Below, one piece after another: positions 1-6,105 of a stretch of 8,675 nt of DNA (the first letter of the stretch is position 1; each line of letters opens with the position of its first letter). The stretch is from assembly GCA_025057735.1 (NCBI GenBank), contig JANWUU010000228.1:1-8675 (forward strand), given 5' to 3'. This stretch comes from Burkholderiaceae bacterium. GTDB lineage: Bacteria; Pseudomonadota; Gammaproteobacteria; Burkholderiales; Burkholderiaceae. A program made the translations under genes and the position numbers. Under the pieces are notes generated by a model, which was not told the DNA's origin, did not search any database, and worked only from the letters and a program-made list of their open reading frames with translations.

Positions 1-208
1 CCGCCTTGGCTTCCTCGTATTCGGCGGGCGCCAGCTCGCCGCGCTGCCGCTGCGCCTCCAGATCCGCCAGTTGGCCGCGCAGGATCGCCAGGTTGGTCTG
101 CGTGCGGTCGACCGTCACGGTGCGCGGCGCGCGTGCCCACAGCGGCCGCAGGGTCCAGCCGACGCCCACCGCCAACGCGAGCGCGGCGCAGACGACGAAG
201 GCGATCAC
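1..208 (-). CDS. ccmI: CcmI, cytochrome c maturation / heme lyase subunit (N-terminal 69 codons, cut by window edge)
   Basis: CcmI is the inner-membrane subunit that captures apocytochrome c and presents it to the CcmF-CcmH heme lyase. Only the first 69 codons are here; the rest runs off the left edge, so the TPR-bearing C-terminal part cannot be seen. The visible protein begins MIAFVVCAALALAVGVGW, a membrane segment over about residues 2-24. A charged, likely coiled-coil stretch follows (about 36-69, containing NLAILRGQLADLEAQ and LAPAEYEEAKA), which is the typical CcmI N-terminal pattern in proteobacteria. The start is a GTG at 206-208 overlapping the ccmH stop in a 4-base GTGA, so translation is probably coupled to ccmH. 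No frameshift is visible. The identity rests on this N-terminal pattern and on its position directly after ccmH. Confidence 0.88.
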   Translation of the reverse strand, partial: MIAFVVCAALALAVGVGWTLRPLWARAPRTVTVDRTQTNLAILRGQLADLEAQRQRGELAPAEYEEAKA

Positions 209-678
209 GGCCGCTCGGACTCCGTGCCGGCGAGCAGCCGTTGCGCGCGCGCACGCTCCTCGGCCGACAGTTCGGCGGCCGCACGGCGGCGCACCCGCAG
301 CAGGCGCACGACCACCAGCACGCCGGCGGCGAGCAGCAGCGCCGGCCCCAGCCACAGCAGCGCGGTGGTCGTCTTGAACGGCGGCCGGTACAGCACGAAG
401 TCGCCGTAGCGCGCGGTCATGAAGGCGATGATCTCCTCGTCGCTCTTGCCGGCGGCGATCTGCTCGCGCAGCTTGTTGCGCAGGTCCTTGGCGAGATCCG
501 CGTTCGAATCGGCGATCGACTGGTTCTGGCACACCAGGCAGCGCAATTGCGCCGCCAGCCGCACCTCGCGCGCCGCCGCCACCGGGTCGTCCACGGTCGG
601 CTGCGCGGAATTCGCGCCGGCGCCCTCGAGCGCGAACGCACACAGCAACGCCGCCAGCAGACGCGACCACTTCGTCAT
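205..678 (-). CDS. ccmH: CcmH, periplasmic thiol-disulfide protein of cytochrome c maturation
   Basis: This 157-residue protein is the short form of CcmH, which exchanges disulfides with apocytochrome c and works with CcmF in heme attachment. An N-terminal signal-like hydrophobic segment covers about residues 5-22. The family hallmark LRCLVCQNQSI follows, with the two redox cysteines at positions 47 and 50. The helical domain continues (SNADLAKDLRNKLREQI, then FMTARYGDFVLYRPP near 86-100), and a membrane anchor lies at about 104-126 followed by a charged cytoplasmic tail. Separate ccmH and ccmI genes mean this is not the fused CcmH of E. coli. The ATG at 676-678 overlaps the ccmG stop in an ATGA. 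An open reading frame continues upstream of this start through ccmG in another frame, but the signal-like N-terminus and the overlap decide for this ATG. Confidence 0.96.
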   Translation of the reverse strand: MTKWSRLLAALLCAFALEGAGANSAQPTVDDPVAAAREVRLAAQLRCLVCQNQSIADSNADLAKDLRNKLREQIAAGKSDEEIIAFMTARYGDFVLYRPPFKTTTALLWLGPALLLAAGVLVVVRLLRVRRRAAAELSAEERARAQRLLAGTESERP

Positions 679-1211
679 GATTGCTGCAGCTCCCGCAGCA
701 GCGGCACGATTTTCCGCTCCATGACCTCGGGCGTGACCGGCCCGATGTGCTTGAGGCGGATCACGCCGGCGCGGTCGATCACGAACGTCTCCGGCACGCC
801 GTAGACGCCGTATTCGATGCCGATCGCACCGTCGCGGTCCACCACCGTGACCGCGTAAGGATTGCCGAGCTCGCGCAGGAAGCGGCTGGCGTTGGCAGGG
901 TCGTCCTTGTAATTGAGCCCCACCAGCGGCGCACGGCGCTCGCGCGCGAAGGCATTCCACAGCGGGTGCTCCTCGCGACAGGGCGCGCACCAGGACGCCC
1001 ACACGTTCAGCACCCAGACCTGGCCGCGCATGTCGGCCGTGGAAAACGTACGTCCGCCGTCGAGCGTGGCGCGCTCGAAAGCGGGCGCGGGCTTGCCGAT
1101 CAGGGGCGAGGGCACCTCGCGCGGATTCAGCCACAGCCCGCGCAGCAGGAAACCCGCCAGCACGACGAAGGCGGCCAGCGGCAGCAGAAACAGCAGCCGG
1201 CGGCGCGTCAT
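675..1211 (-). CDS. ccmG: CcmG/DsbE, membrane-anchored thioredoxin-like protein for cytochrome c biogenesis
   Basis: CcmG is a periplasmic thioredoxin-fold reductant that keeps CcmH and the apocytochrome CXXCH cysteines reduced. It normally receives electrons from DsbD or CcdA. The 178-residue protein has a basic start and one membrane anchor (about 5-28), then the periplasmic domain. The active site WASWCAPC has its cysteines at 75 and 78. LNYKDDPANASRFL (99-112) and GVYGVPETFVID (135-146), with the cis-proline at 140, are characteristic of CcmG/DsbE rather than a general thioredoxin. The length is normal for the family. The ATG at 1209-1211 is preceded by GGGAG (1222-1226) with a 10-base spacer. 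A small ORF running from ccmF to this start ends in an ATGA with it, so coupling is possible. The stop overlaps the ccmH start by four bases. Confidence 0.97.
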   Translation of the reverse strand: MTRRRLLFLLPLAAFVVLAGFLLRGLWLNPREVPSPLIGKPAPAFERATLDGGRTFSTADMRGQVWVLNVWASWCAPCREEHPLWNAFARERRAPLVGLNYKDDPANASRFLRELGNPYAVTVVDRDGAIGIEYGVYGVPETFVIDRAGVIRLKHIGPVTPEVMERKIVPLLRELQQS

Positions 1212-1285
1212 GTGCGAAGCGCTCCCGCCGGCGTACCCGACGTCGAGCGCGCACCGGCGCGCCGCGCCGCAGGCCCGCGCATCAT
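1208..1285 (-). CDS. Possible 25-codon linker ORF between ccmF and ccmG
   Basis: Between the ccmF stop and the ccmG start there is a 25-codon open frame beginning MMRGPAARRAGARS and ending GALRT. Its first ATG (1283-1285) overlaps the ccmF TGA in an ATGA; a second ATG follows immediately. Its own TGA overlaps the ccmG ATG in another ATGA. The product would be small, basic and rich in Arg, Ala and Gly, with no domain or membrane segment. I do not recognise it. It may serve only to pass ribosomes from ccmF to ccmG, or it may be a chance open frame in GC-rich DNA, where stop codons are rare. No evidence of expression can be read from the sequence. Confidence 0.3.
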   Translation of the reverse strand: MMRGPAARRAGARSTSGTPAGALRT

Positions 1286-3252
1286 GCCGGCTGCACCGCG
1301 GCGGCGGTGTCGCGCTGCGCGGCCGTGCGGTAGCGACGGTCGCTTGCGGCCAGCAGCCCGCCGAGCGCCATCAGCACGCAGCCGCCCCAGATCCAGGTGA
1401 CGAAGGGCTTGTAATAGACGCGCAGCGTCCAGGCGCCGGCATCGTCCACCGGTTCGCCGAGCGACACGTACAGATCGCCGAAAAACCCGGAGCGGATCGC
1501 CGCCTCGGTCATCGGCATCTGCGACTGCGCGAAATACACGCGCTTCTCCGGCTGCAGCAGCGCAAATGGCTTGCCGCGCCGGTCCACCTCCACGGCGCCG
1601 CGCACGGCGCGGTAGTTGGGGCCGTTTGCCTCGCGCACGCCCAGGAAGCGGAACGTGTAGTCGTGCACCGCCAGCACGTCGCCCACCGCCATCTTGACGT
1701 CGCGCTCGATCTCGTAGCCCTTGACGGTCGTGACGCCGACCACGAACGCCGCCACCCCCAGATGCGCGGCGACCATGCCCCACCAGCCGCGCGGCTGCTG
1801 CGCGAGCGCCGCGAGCTTGTTGCCTGCCGCGTGCCGCACCTGCCGGTACATCAGCTCCGCCGCCGCCAGCACGATCCAGGCCGCCAGCCCGTAGCCGAGC
1901 GCAAGCAGCGGCGACCAGCGGCCGCCGACGAACGGCAGCGCAAGACCCAGCACGAGCGAGATCGCCAGCGCCCAGCGCAGGCGCGTCCACAGGTCCGGCA
2001 ACGGCGCGTTCTTCCAGCGCGCCGCCGGCCCCACGCCGATGAGGAACACAAGCGGCGCCATCAGCGGCACGAACACCGCGTCGAAGTACGGCGGCCCGAC
2101 CGAGATCTTGCCCAGCCCGAGCGCATCGAGGAACAGCGGATACAGGGTGCCGAGCAGCACCGAGGCGGCGGCCACCGACAGCAGCACGTTGTTGGCGAGC
2201 AGCAGCGACTCGCGCGACACCGGCTCGAAACGCCCGCCGATGCCCACGCGCGGCGCGCGCCAGGCGAACAGCGCAAGCGAGGCGCCGACCACGATCACCA
2301 GGAACAGCAGGATGAACACGCCGCGCTTCGGATCGGTGGCGAAGGCGTGCACGCTGGTCAGCACGCCGGAGCGCACCAGGAACGTGCCGAGCAATGACAA
2401 CGAAAAGGCAAAGATCGCCAGCAGCACCGTCCACGCCTTAAATGTGCCGCGCTTTTCAGTGACGGCGAGCGAATGGATCAGCGCGGTGCCGACCAGCCAC
2501 GGCATGAAGGAGGCGTTCTCGACCGGATCCCAGAACCACCAGCCGCCCCAGCCCAGTTCGTAGTACGCCCACCAAGAGCCGAGCGCAATGCCGCCAGTCA
2601 GGAAGCACCAGGCCACCGTCGTCCACGGCCGCGACCAGCGCGCCCAGGCGGTGTCAAGCCGCCCGCTGAGCAAGGCGGCGACCGCAAACGCGAAGGCCAC
2701 CGAAAAGCCCACGTAGCCCATGTAGAGCATCGGCGGATGCAGCACCATGCCCGGGTCTTGCAGCAGCGGGTTTAAATCCCGCCCTTCAAGCGCAGGCGGC
2801 AGCAGGCGATCGAACGGGTCCGAAGTAGTCAGCATGAACAAGATGAAGCCGAAGCTGATCAGCCCCATCACGGCCAGCACGCGCGCCAGCATGTCCGCCG
2901 GCAGGTGGCGGCTGAAGACGGCCACCGCCAGCGACCAGGCCGCCAGCATCAACACCCAAAGGAGCATCGATCCTTCGTGCGAGCCCCAGCTGGCGGCCAC
3001 CTTGTACGGCAGCGGCAGCAGGGTGTTGGAGTTGTTAGCGACGTTGAGCACCGAGAAATCGCTGGTGACAAACGCCTGGACCAAGCAAGCGTAGGCAAGG
3101 GCGACCAATGCGAATTGCGCCTGCGCAGCCGGCCGTGCCACCGCCATCAGGCGCAGATCGCCGCGCGCGGCGCCCAGCAGCGGCAACGTGCCTTGCAACC
3201 CGGCCACTAGCAGCGCCAGAATGAGGGCAAAGTGGCCCAGTTCGGGGATCAT
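1282..3252 (-). CDS. ccmF: CcmF, cytochrome c heme lyase core subunit
   Basis: CcmF is the large inner-membrane protein that accepts heme from holo-CcmE and attaches it to apocytochrome c. The 656-residue product matches the usual length and has many membrane segments from residue 6 to 635. The tryptophan-rich WWD heme-binding motif is intact at 234-242 (GWGGWWFWD), followed by PVENASFMPW. Four conserved histidines are present: H172 in LHPP, H260 in LIHS, H302 in SVHAF and H497 in AAHLG; these correspond to the heme b and WWD heme ligands known for the family. A large periplasmic loop lies at about 510-615 before the last helix. The start is the ATG at 3250-3252 giving MIPELGHFALIL, the standard N-terminus; an in-frame extension upstream overlaps ccmE and is rejected. 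It starts 10 bp after ccmE without a clear Shine-Dalgarno. Confidence 0.98.
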   Translation of the reverse strand: MIPELGHFALILALLVAGLQGTLPLLGAARGDLRLMAVARPAAQAQFALVALAYACLVQAFVTSDFSVLNVANNSNTLLPLPYKVAASWGSHEGSMLLWVLMLAAWSLAVAVFSRHLPADMLARVLAVMGLISFGFILFMLTTSDPFDRLLPPALEGRDLNPLLQDPGMVLHPPMLYMGYVGFSVAFAFAVAALLSGRLDTAWARWSRPWTTVAWCFLTGGIALGSWWAYYELGWGGWWFWDPVENASFMPWLVGTALIHSLAVTEKRGTFKAWTVLLAIFAFSLSLLGTFLVRSGVLTSVHAFATDPKRGVFILLFLVIVVGASLALFAWRAPRVGIGGRFEPVSRESLLLANNVLLSVAAASVLLGTLYPLFLDALGLGKISVGPPYFDAVFVPLMAPLVFLIGVGPAARWKNAPLPDLWTRLRWALAISLVLGLALPFVGGRWSPLLALGYGLAAWIVLAAAELMYRQVRHAAGNKLAALAQQPRGWWGMVAAHLGVAAFVVGVTTVKGYEIERDVKMAVGDVLAVHDYTFRFLGVREANGPNYRAVRGAVEVDRRGKPFALLQPEKRVYFAQSQMPMTEAAIRSGFFGDLYVSLGEPVDDAGAWTLRVYYKPFVTWIWGGCVLMALGGLLAASDRRYRTAAQRDTAAAVQPA

Positions 3253-3262
3253 CGCGGCGCGA

Positions 3263-3703
3263 TCACGGTTGCAAGGTTTTCTGTGCGCGCGCAGCCTGCT
3301 GCAGCGCGTGCGCCGCCTCCGGCGGCATGTAGTTTTCGTCGTGCTTGGCCAAAACCTGCGAGGCACGAAAGATGCCATCGGGGCCGAGCTTGCCCTGCGC
3401 AACCACGCCTTTGCCCTCGCGGAACAAATCGGGCAAGATGCCTTGGTAGACGACCGGGATCGTATGTGCAGTGTCGGTGACGCGAAAATGCACCGTCACG
3501 CCGTCGCGTTTGACGCTGCCGACCTCGACCATGCCGCCAATGCGGAATGTGCGCTGCACCGGCGCTTTGTTCGCCGCCACCTCCGACGGTGAGAAAAAGA
3601 ACACCAAATTGTCGCGGAAGGCAGCAAGGATCATGGCGGTGGCCACCCCCAGCACCGCAAGGCCGGCGGCGATCAGCAGCAGGCGTTTGTGGCGAGGCTT
3701 CAC
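3263..3703 (-). CDS. ccmE: CcmE, periplasmic heme chaperone
   Basis: CcmE covalently binds heme delivered by CcmC and carries it through the periplasm to CcmF. The 146-residue protein begins with a basic stretch and a single membrane anchor (about 8-29). A beta-barrel domain follows, with [12 protein letters not shown] (53-64), [14 protein letters not shown] (84-97) and GVVAQGKL (99-106). The heme-binding motif HDENY lies at 121-125: the covalent histidine is H121 and the conserved tyrosine is Y125. The flexible C-terminal tail is short. The start is a GTG at 3701-3703 that overlaps the ccmD stop as GTGA, so ccmE is probably translated by coupling to ccmD. The family normally has exactly this N-terminus (MKPRHKRL), which supports the GTG. 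The gene is intact. Confidence 0.97.
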   Translation of the reverse strand: MKPRHKRLLLIAAGLAVLGVATAMILAAFRDNLVFFFSPSEVAANKAPVQRTFRIGGMVEVGSVKRDGVTVHFRVTDTAHTIPVVYQGILPDLFREGKGVVAQGKLGPDGIFRASQVLAKHDENYMPPEAAHALQQAARAQKTLQP

Positions 3704-3888
3704 GACCGCTCACCCCGCACAGCATCCAGGCGCGCTTGGCGGGCCGCCTCGCGCTCGGCGCGCCGTTTGCGGGCGCGCACGGCGAGGATCTCCCACGCGA
3801 TCAGCGCCGCGGTAACACCATAGGCGCCCCACACAAACGGCGCGTAACCGCCCATCTGTAGAAACTCCGACACACTGCCCCACTGCAT
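3700..3888 (-). CDS. ccmD: CcmD, small membrane protein of the CcmABCD heme-release complex
   Basis: CcmD is a small single-pass protein that stabilises the CcmC-CcmE interaction and is needed for release of holo-CcmE. The 62-residue product contains the family signature [19 protein letters not shown] (about 9-27) running into a membrane helix to about 37. A strongly basic cytoplasmic tail follows ([17 protein letters not shown]). The ATG at 3886-3888 has an AGAGGGG ribosome binding site ending five bases upstream, which fixes the start. A longer frame reaching back to 4011 would overlap ccmC and is not credible. The gene lies 10 bp after ccmC and overlaps ccmE by four bases. Such a short gene is often missed, but position and motif make this identification firm. 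Confidence 0.93.
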   Translation of the reverse strand: MQWGSVSEFLQMGGYAPFVWGAYGVTAALIAWEILAVRARKRRAEREAARQARLDAVRGERS

Positions 3889-3893
3889 GTGCA

Positions 3894-3900
3894 CCCCTCT
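3894..3900 (-). promoter_or_regulatory. Ribosome binding site of ccmD
   Basis: AGAGGGG on the minus strand lies five bases upstream of the ccmD ATG and overlaps the ccmC TAG stop. It is one of the few clear Shine-Dalgarno sequences in the ccm operon, and it decides the ccmD start. Confidence 0.7.
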
Positions 3901-4657
3901 ACGTGCGCGCCGCCAGCGCTTCCCGCACCCAGGCGTTGCGCCGCTCGCGCTCCAGCACGATGGCGCGCACGCGGGTGAGGATCGCCGCAATTGAGTACAT
4001 CCAGAACGCAAAGACCATCACCAGCATGCCGGCGAGCATGATGCCGGCCATCGTCGTGCCGCCCGGCCGCACCGACGCGCCTTGATGCAGCGTGTTCCAC
4101 CACTGCACCGAAAAATAGATGATCGGCACATTGACCACCCCGACCAGTGCCAGCACCGCCGCCGCCCGGTCAGCGCGCCGCACATCGTCAATTGCCGCAT
4201 GCAGCGCGATGAAGCCAAGATAAAGAAATAGAAGGATGAGCGTGGAGGTCAGGCGCGCATCCCACACCCAGTACGTGCCCCAGGTGGGACGGCCCCACAA
4301 GGCCCCGGTCCATAACGAGATGAAGGCCATCAGCGCGCCAGTGGGTGCGATCGCGCTAGCGAGCATCGCCGACAGTCGCGTGTTAAACGCCAGTCCGACG
4401 CCAGCCCAGAACGCCATCACCAGATACAAAAACATCGCCATCCACGAAGCGGGCACGTGGATGAAAATGATCCGGTAGCTGTCGCCCTGTTGGAAATCGG
4501 TCGGCGCAACAAAGAACCCGATGTACAAACCAATGGCGGCCAAGATGGCCGCGGCCACCGCAAACCACGGCGCAAGCAAACCCGCCAGCCGATAAAACTG
4601 CGGTGGCGAGGCGAAGCGAAACAGACGGAAGCCGGCGCTGGCGGCGGTAGACGTCAT
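3899..4657 (-). CDS. ccmC: CcmC, heme-handling membrane protein that loads CcmE
   Basis: CcmC binds heme at its periplasmic WWD domain and transfers it to the histidine of CcmE. The 252-residue product has about six membrane segments. Numbered from the chosen ATG, the WWD motif is at 121-133 (WGRPTWGTYWVWD), followed by ARLTSTLIL. The two conserved heme-ligand histidines are H67 in FIHVPASW and H191 in NTLHQGAS. An in-frame GTG at 4675 would add six residues; neither start has a clear Shine-Dalgarno, and I prefer the ATG at 4655-4657 because the family usually has only a short N-terminal tail. This is the only ccm gene separated from its predecessor by a real gap (122 bp). Its base composition is visibly less GC-rich than the flanking genes. 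Confidence 0.96.
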   Translation of the reverse strand: MTSTAASAGFRLFRFASPPQFYRLAGLLAPWFAVAAAILAAIGLYIGFFVAPTDFQQGDSYRIIFIHVPASWMAMFLYLVMAFWAGVGLAFNTRLSAMLASAIAPTGALMAFISLWTGALWGRPTWGTYWVWDARLTSTLILLFLYLGFIALHAAIDDVRRADRAAAVLALVGVVNVPIIYFSVQWWNTLHQGASVRPGGTTMAGIMLAGMLVMVFAFWMYSIAAILTRVRAIVLERERRNAWVREALAART

Positions 4658-4779
4658 CGTTCGTAAAAGGCGCACTGCGGGCGGCGTATCGCGCCAGCCT
4701 AACGCGCGGCCGGCGCTCCGACGACCGTATCAGACCTGGTTTCAGCCGCCGGATTCCGCAAACGGCGCGCCGGCCGGAA
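4658..4779 (-). other. 122-bp intergenic gap between ccmB and ccmC
   Basis: This is the longest non-coding stretch in the window. It opens just after the ccmB stop with overlapping GC palindromes (cggcgcgccg at 4763-4772, then ccggccgg). These are self-complementary without a loop and have no T-run, so I do not call a terminator. I looked for a promoter reading toward ccmC and found no pair of -35 and -10 boxes that I would defend; TGATAC is present on the minus strand but has no partner at the right distance. No small ORF or RNA gene is recognised in it. Confidence 0.6.
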
Positions 4780-5448
4780 TTATTCCAGAGAGATGCGCAG
4801 CGCCGCCGCGATGGCCCACGGGGCCAGCACGGATGCGGCAAGCGACAGCGCCGCCAGCAGCAGCAAATGTCCGCTTGGGGAAATCCCGGCCACGACCGCT
4901 TCCACCGCGCCAGCGCCGAAGATCAACACTGGCACGTACAGCGGCAGCACCAGCAGCGACAGCAGCACGCCGCCGCCGCGCAGCCCCAGCGTCAAGGCCG
5001 CCCCCACGGCGCCGATCAGCGACAGCGCCGGCGTGCCAAGAGCAAGCGCTAACATCAGCGTCCCGATCGCTGCCACCGGCAGATCGAACAGCAGTCCGAG
5101 CAGCGCCGCCACAACCGTGATTGGCAAGCCAGTCACTAGCCAATGAGCAGCTACCTTGGCCAACACAAGGGCCGCCAGCGGCTCGCGCGACAGCAGCATT
5201 TGCTCCAGCGTGCCATCGGTTAGGTCGTAGGCGAACAGGCGGTTGAGCGACAGCAGGCAAGCGAGCAGCGCCGCCACCCATACGATGCCGGGGGCGATCA
5301 TGCGCAGCGTGTGCGCCTGCGGCCCGACCGCCAGCGGCACCAGCGTCACGACCACGACGAAAAACAGCAGCGTATTGGCCACATCCGCACGCTGCCGCAC
5401 CGCCAGCAGCAGATCGCGCCGCAAGACCTCTGCGATGGCGCCGATCAT
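4780..5448 (-). CDS. ccmB: CcmB, membrane subunit of the CcmAB ABC transporter
   Basis: CcmB is the permease-like partner of CcmA; together they use ATP hydrolysis to free holo-CcmE from CcmC and CcmD. The 222-residue protein has the normal family length and six predicted membrane segments from about residue 22 to 218. The N-terminal stretch IAEVLRRDLLLAVRQRADVANTLLFF is typical, as are MIAPGIVWVAALLACLLSLNRLF (50-72) with DLTDGTLEQMLLS after it, and the glycine-rich LPLYVPVLIFGAGA near 163-176. The ATG at 5446-5448 overlaps the ccmA stop in an ATGA, so the two subunits are likely produced in coupled amounts. The TAA stop at 4780-4782 is followed by a 122-bp gap. No defect is visible. Confidence 0.96.
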   Translation of the reverse strand: MIGAIAEVLRRDLLLAVRQRADVANTLLFFVVVVTLVPLAVGPQAHTLRMIAPGIVWVAALLACLLSLNRLFAYDLTDGTLEQMLLSREPLAALVLAKVAAHWLVTGLPITVVAALLGLLFDLPVAAIGTLMLALALGTPALSLIGAVGAALTLGLRGGGVLLSLLVLPLYVPVLIFGAGAVEAVVAGISPSGHLLLLAALSLAASVLAPWAIAAALRISLE

Positions 5449-6071
5449 GGCGTGGCCGCCGCCAGCGTCAGCCGTTCGGCACGGCCGGGCAGTGGCACCG
5501 CTTGATGCGTGGTCAGCACGACGATGCCGCCGCGCGCCAGATGCGCGGCCAGCAGCGCGTTAACCGCTGCGATACCGCGTGCATCGAGCGCCGTATATGG
5601 CTCGTCTAGCACCCACAGCGGCGCGGCCGCGGCAAAATGCAGGCGCGCCAGCGCCACGCGCCGGCGCTGCCCCTGCGACAGCGTCCGTGCGAACGCGTCC
5701 TCGAAGCCGGCCAGCCCCAGATCCTGCAAGGCCGCGCGCACCTGTTCCTCGCGGGCCGCGCGCCCGGCGATCGCGGCGGCGAAGCGCACGTTCTCGGCGC
5801 AAGTCAGATCGTCTTTGACGCCGTTGGCATGACCGACGTAAGCGAGCTCGTCCCAGAACGCCTCGCGCAGCCTGCGGATCGGCTCGCCGCGCCAGCGCAC
5901 CTCGCCGGCGGTGGGCGCGAGCAGCCCGCAGAGGATGCGCAGCAGGCTCGTTTTGCCGGCGCCGTTGTCGCCGACCACATGCAAGCAGGCGCCCGCGTCG
6001 AGGCGAAACGACAGCGCGGCAAACAGCAACCGTTCGCCGCGCTCGCAGGCAAGATCAACCGCTTGCAGCAT
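5445..6071 (-). CDS. ccmA: CcmA, ATPase subunit of the CcmAB ABC transporter
   Basis: CcmA is the cytoplasmic ATP-binding subunit of the heme-release transporter. All ABC motifs are present in the 208-residue protein: Walker A GDNGAGKTS (34-42), the YVGHANGVK region (78-86) that replaces the usual Q-loop in CcmA proteins, signature LSQGQ (131-135), Walker B LWVLDEP (152-158), D-loop ALD and the switch histidine H189 in TTHQ. The YVGH region and the short length distinguish it from other ABC ATPases. The ATG at 6069-6071 gives the normal MLQAVDLACERG start but has no recognisable Shine-Dalgarno; a GC-rich inverted repeat lies directly upstream. The gene begins 34 bp after the pelG stop, so it has no obvious promoter of its own in the spacer. 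It overlaps ccmB by four bases. Confidence 0.97.
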   Translation of the reverse strand: MLQAVDLACERGERLLFAALSFRLDAGACLHVVGDNGAGKTSLLRILCGLLAPTAGEVRWRGEPIRRLREAFWDELAYVGHANGVKDDLTCAENVRFAAAIAGRAAREEQVRAALQDLGLAGFEDAFARTLSQGQRRRVALARLHFAAAAPLWVLDEPYTALDARGIAAVNALLAAHLARGGIVVLTTHQAVPLPGRAERLTLAAATP

Positions 6072-6075
6072 CGGC

Positions 6076-6098
6076 GCGCGAGCGTACGGAAGTCGCGC
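6076..6098 (-). repeat. Short inverted repeat in the pelG-ccmA spacer
   Basis: The arms gcgcga (6076-6081) and tcgcgc (6093-6098) are perfect six-base complements around an 11-base loop. In the transcript, the downstream arm occupies the place where a ccmA ribosome binding site would be, ending four bases before the ATG. There is no T-run, so it is not a classical terminator. In DNA this GC-rich, a six-base match can arise by chance. Confidence 0.4.
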
Positions 6099-6105
6099 CC
6101 GCGCC

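Noticed and set aside
205..1254. 349-residue fusion upstream of CcmH
   Set aside because: The first part is an alternate frame of ccmG. The true CcmH begins at 678 with a signal-like segment and an ATGA overlap with ccmG.
913..2397. 494-codon open frame on the plus strand antisense to ccmF and ccmG
   Set aside because: It is Arg/His/Gln-rich with no domain, lies opposite well-supported ccmF and ccmG, and is the expected by-product of GC-rich coding DNA.
1208..2434. 408-codon minus-strand frame overlapping ccmF
   Set aside because: It is out of frame with ccmF and low in complexity (Arg/Ala/Gly). Only its last 25 codons, which fall between genes, are kept as a possible linker ORF.
3253..3402. 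50-residue N-terminal extension of CcmF
   Set aside because: It overlaps ccmE and is unlike CcmF proteins, which begin MIPELGHF-like; the ATG at 3252 fits.
4658..4675. GTG start for ccmC at 4675
   Set aside because: It would add six residues and has no better ribosome binding site than the ATG at 4657; kept only as an alternative.
4763..4779. GC palindromes after ccmB as a transcription terminator
   Set aside because: The palindromes overlap without a loop and no T-run follows on the minus strand; the downstream genes belong to the same pathway.
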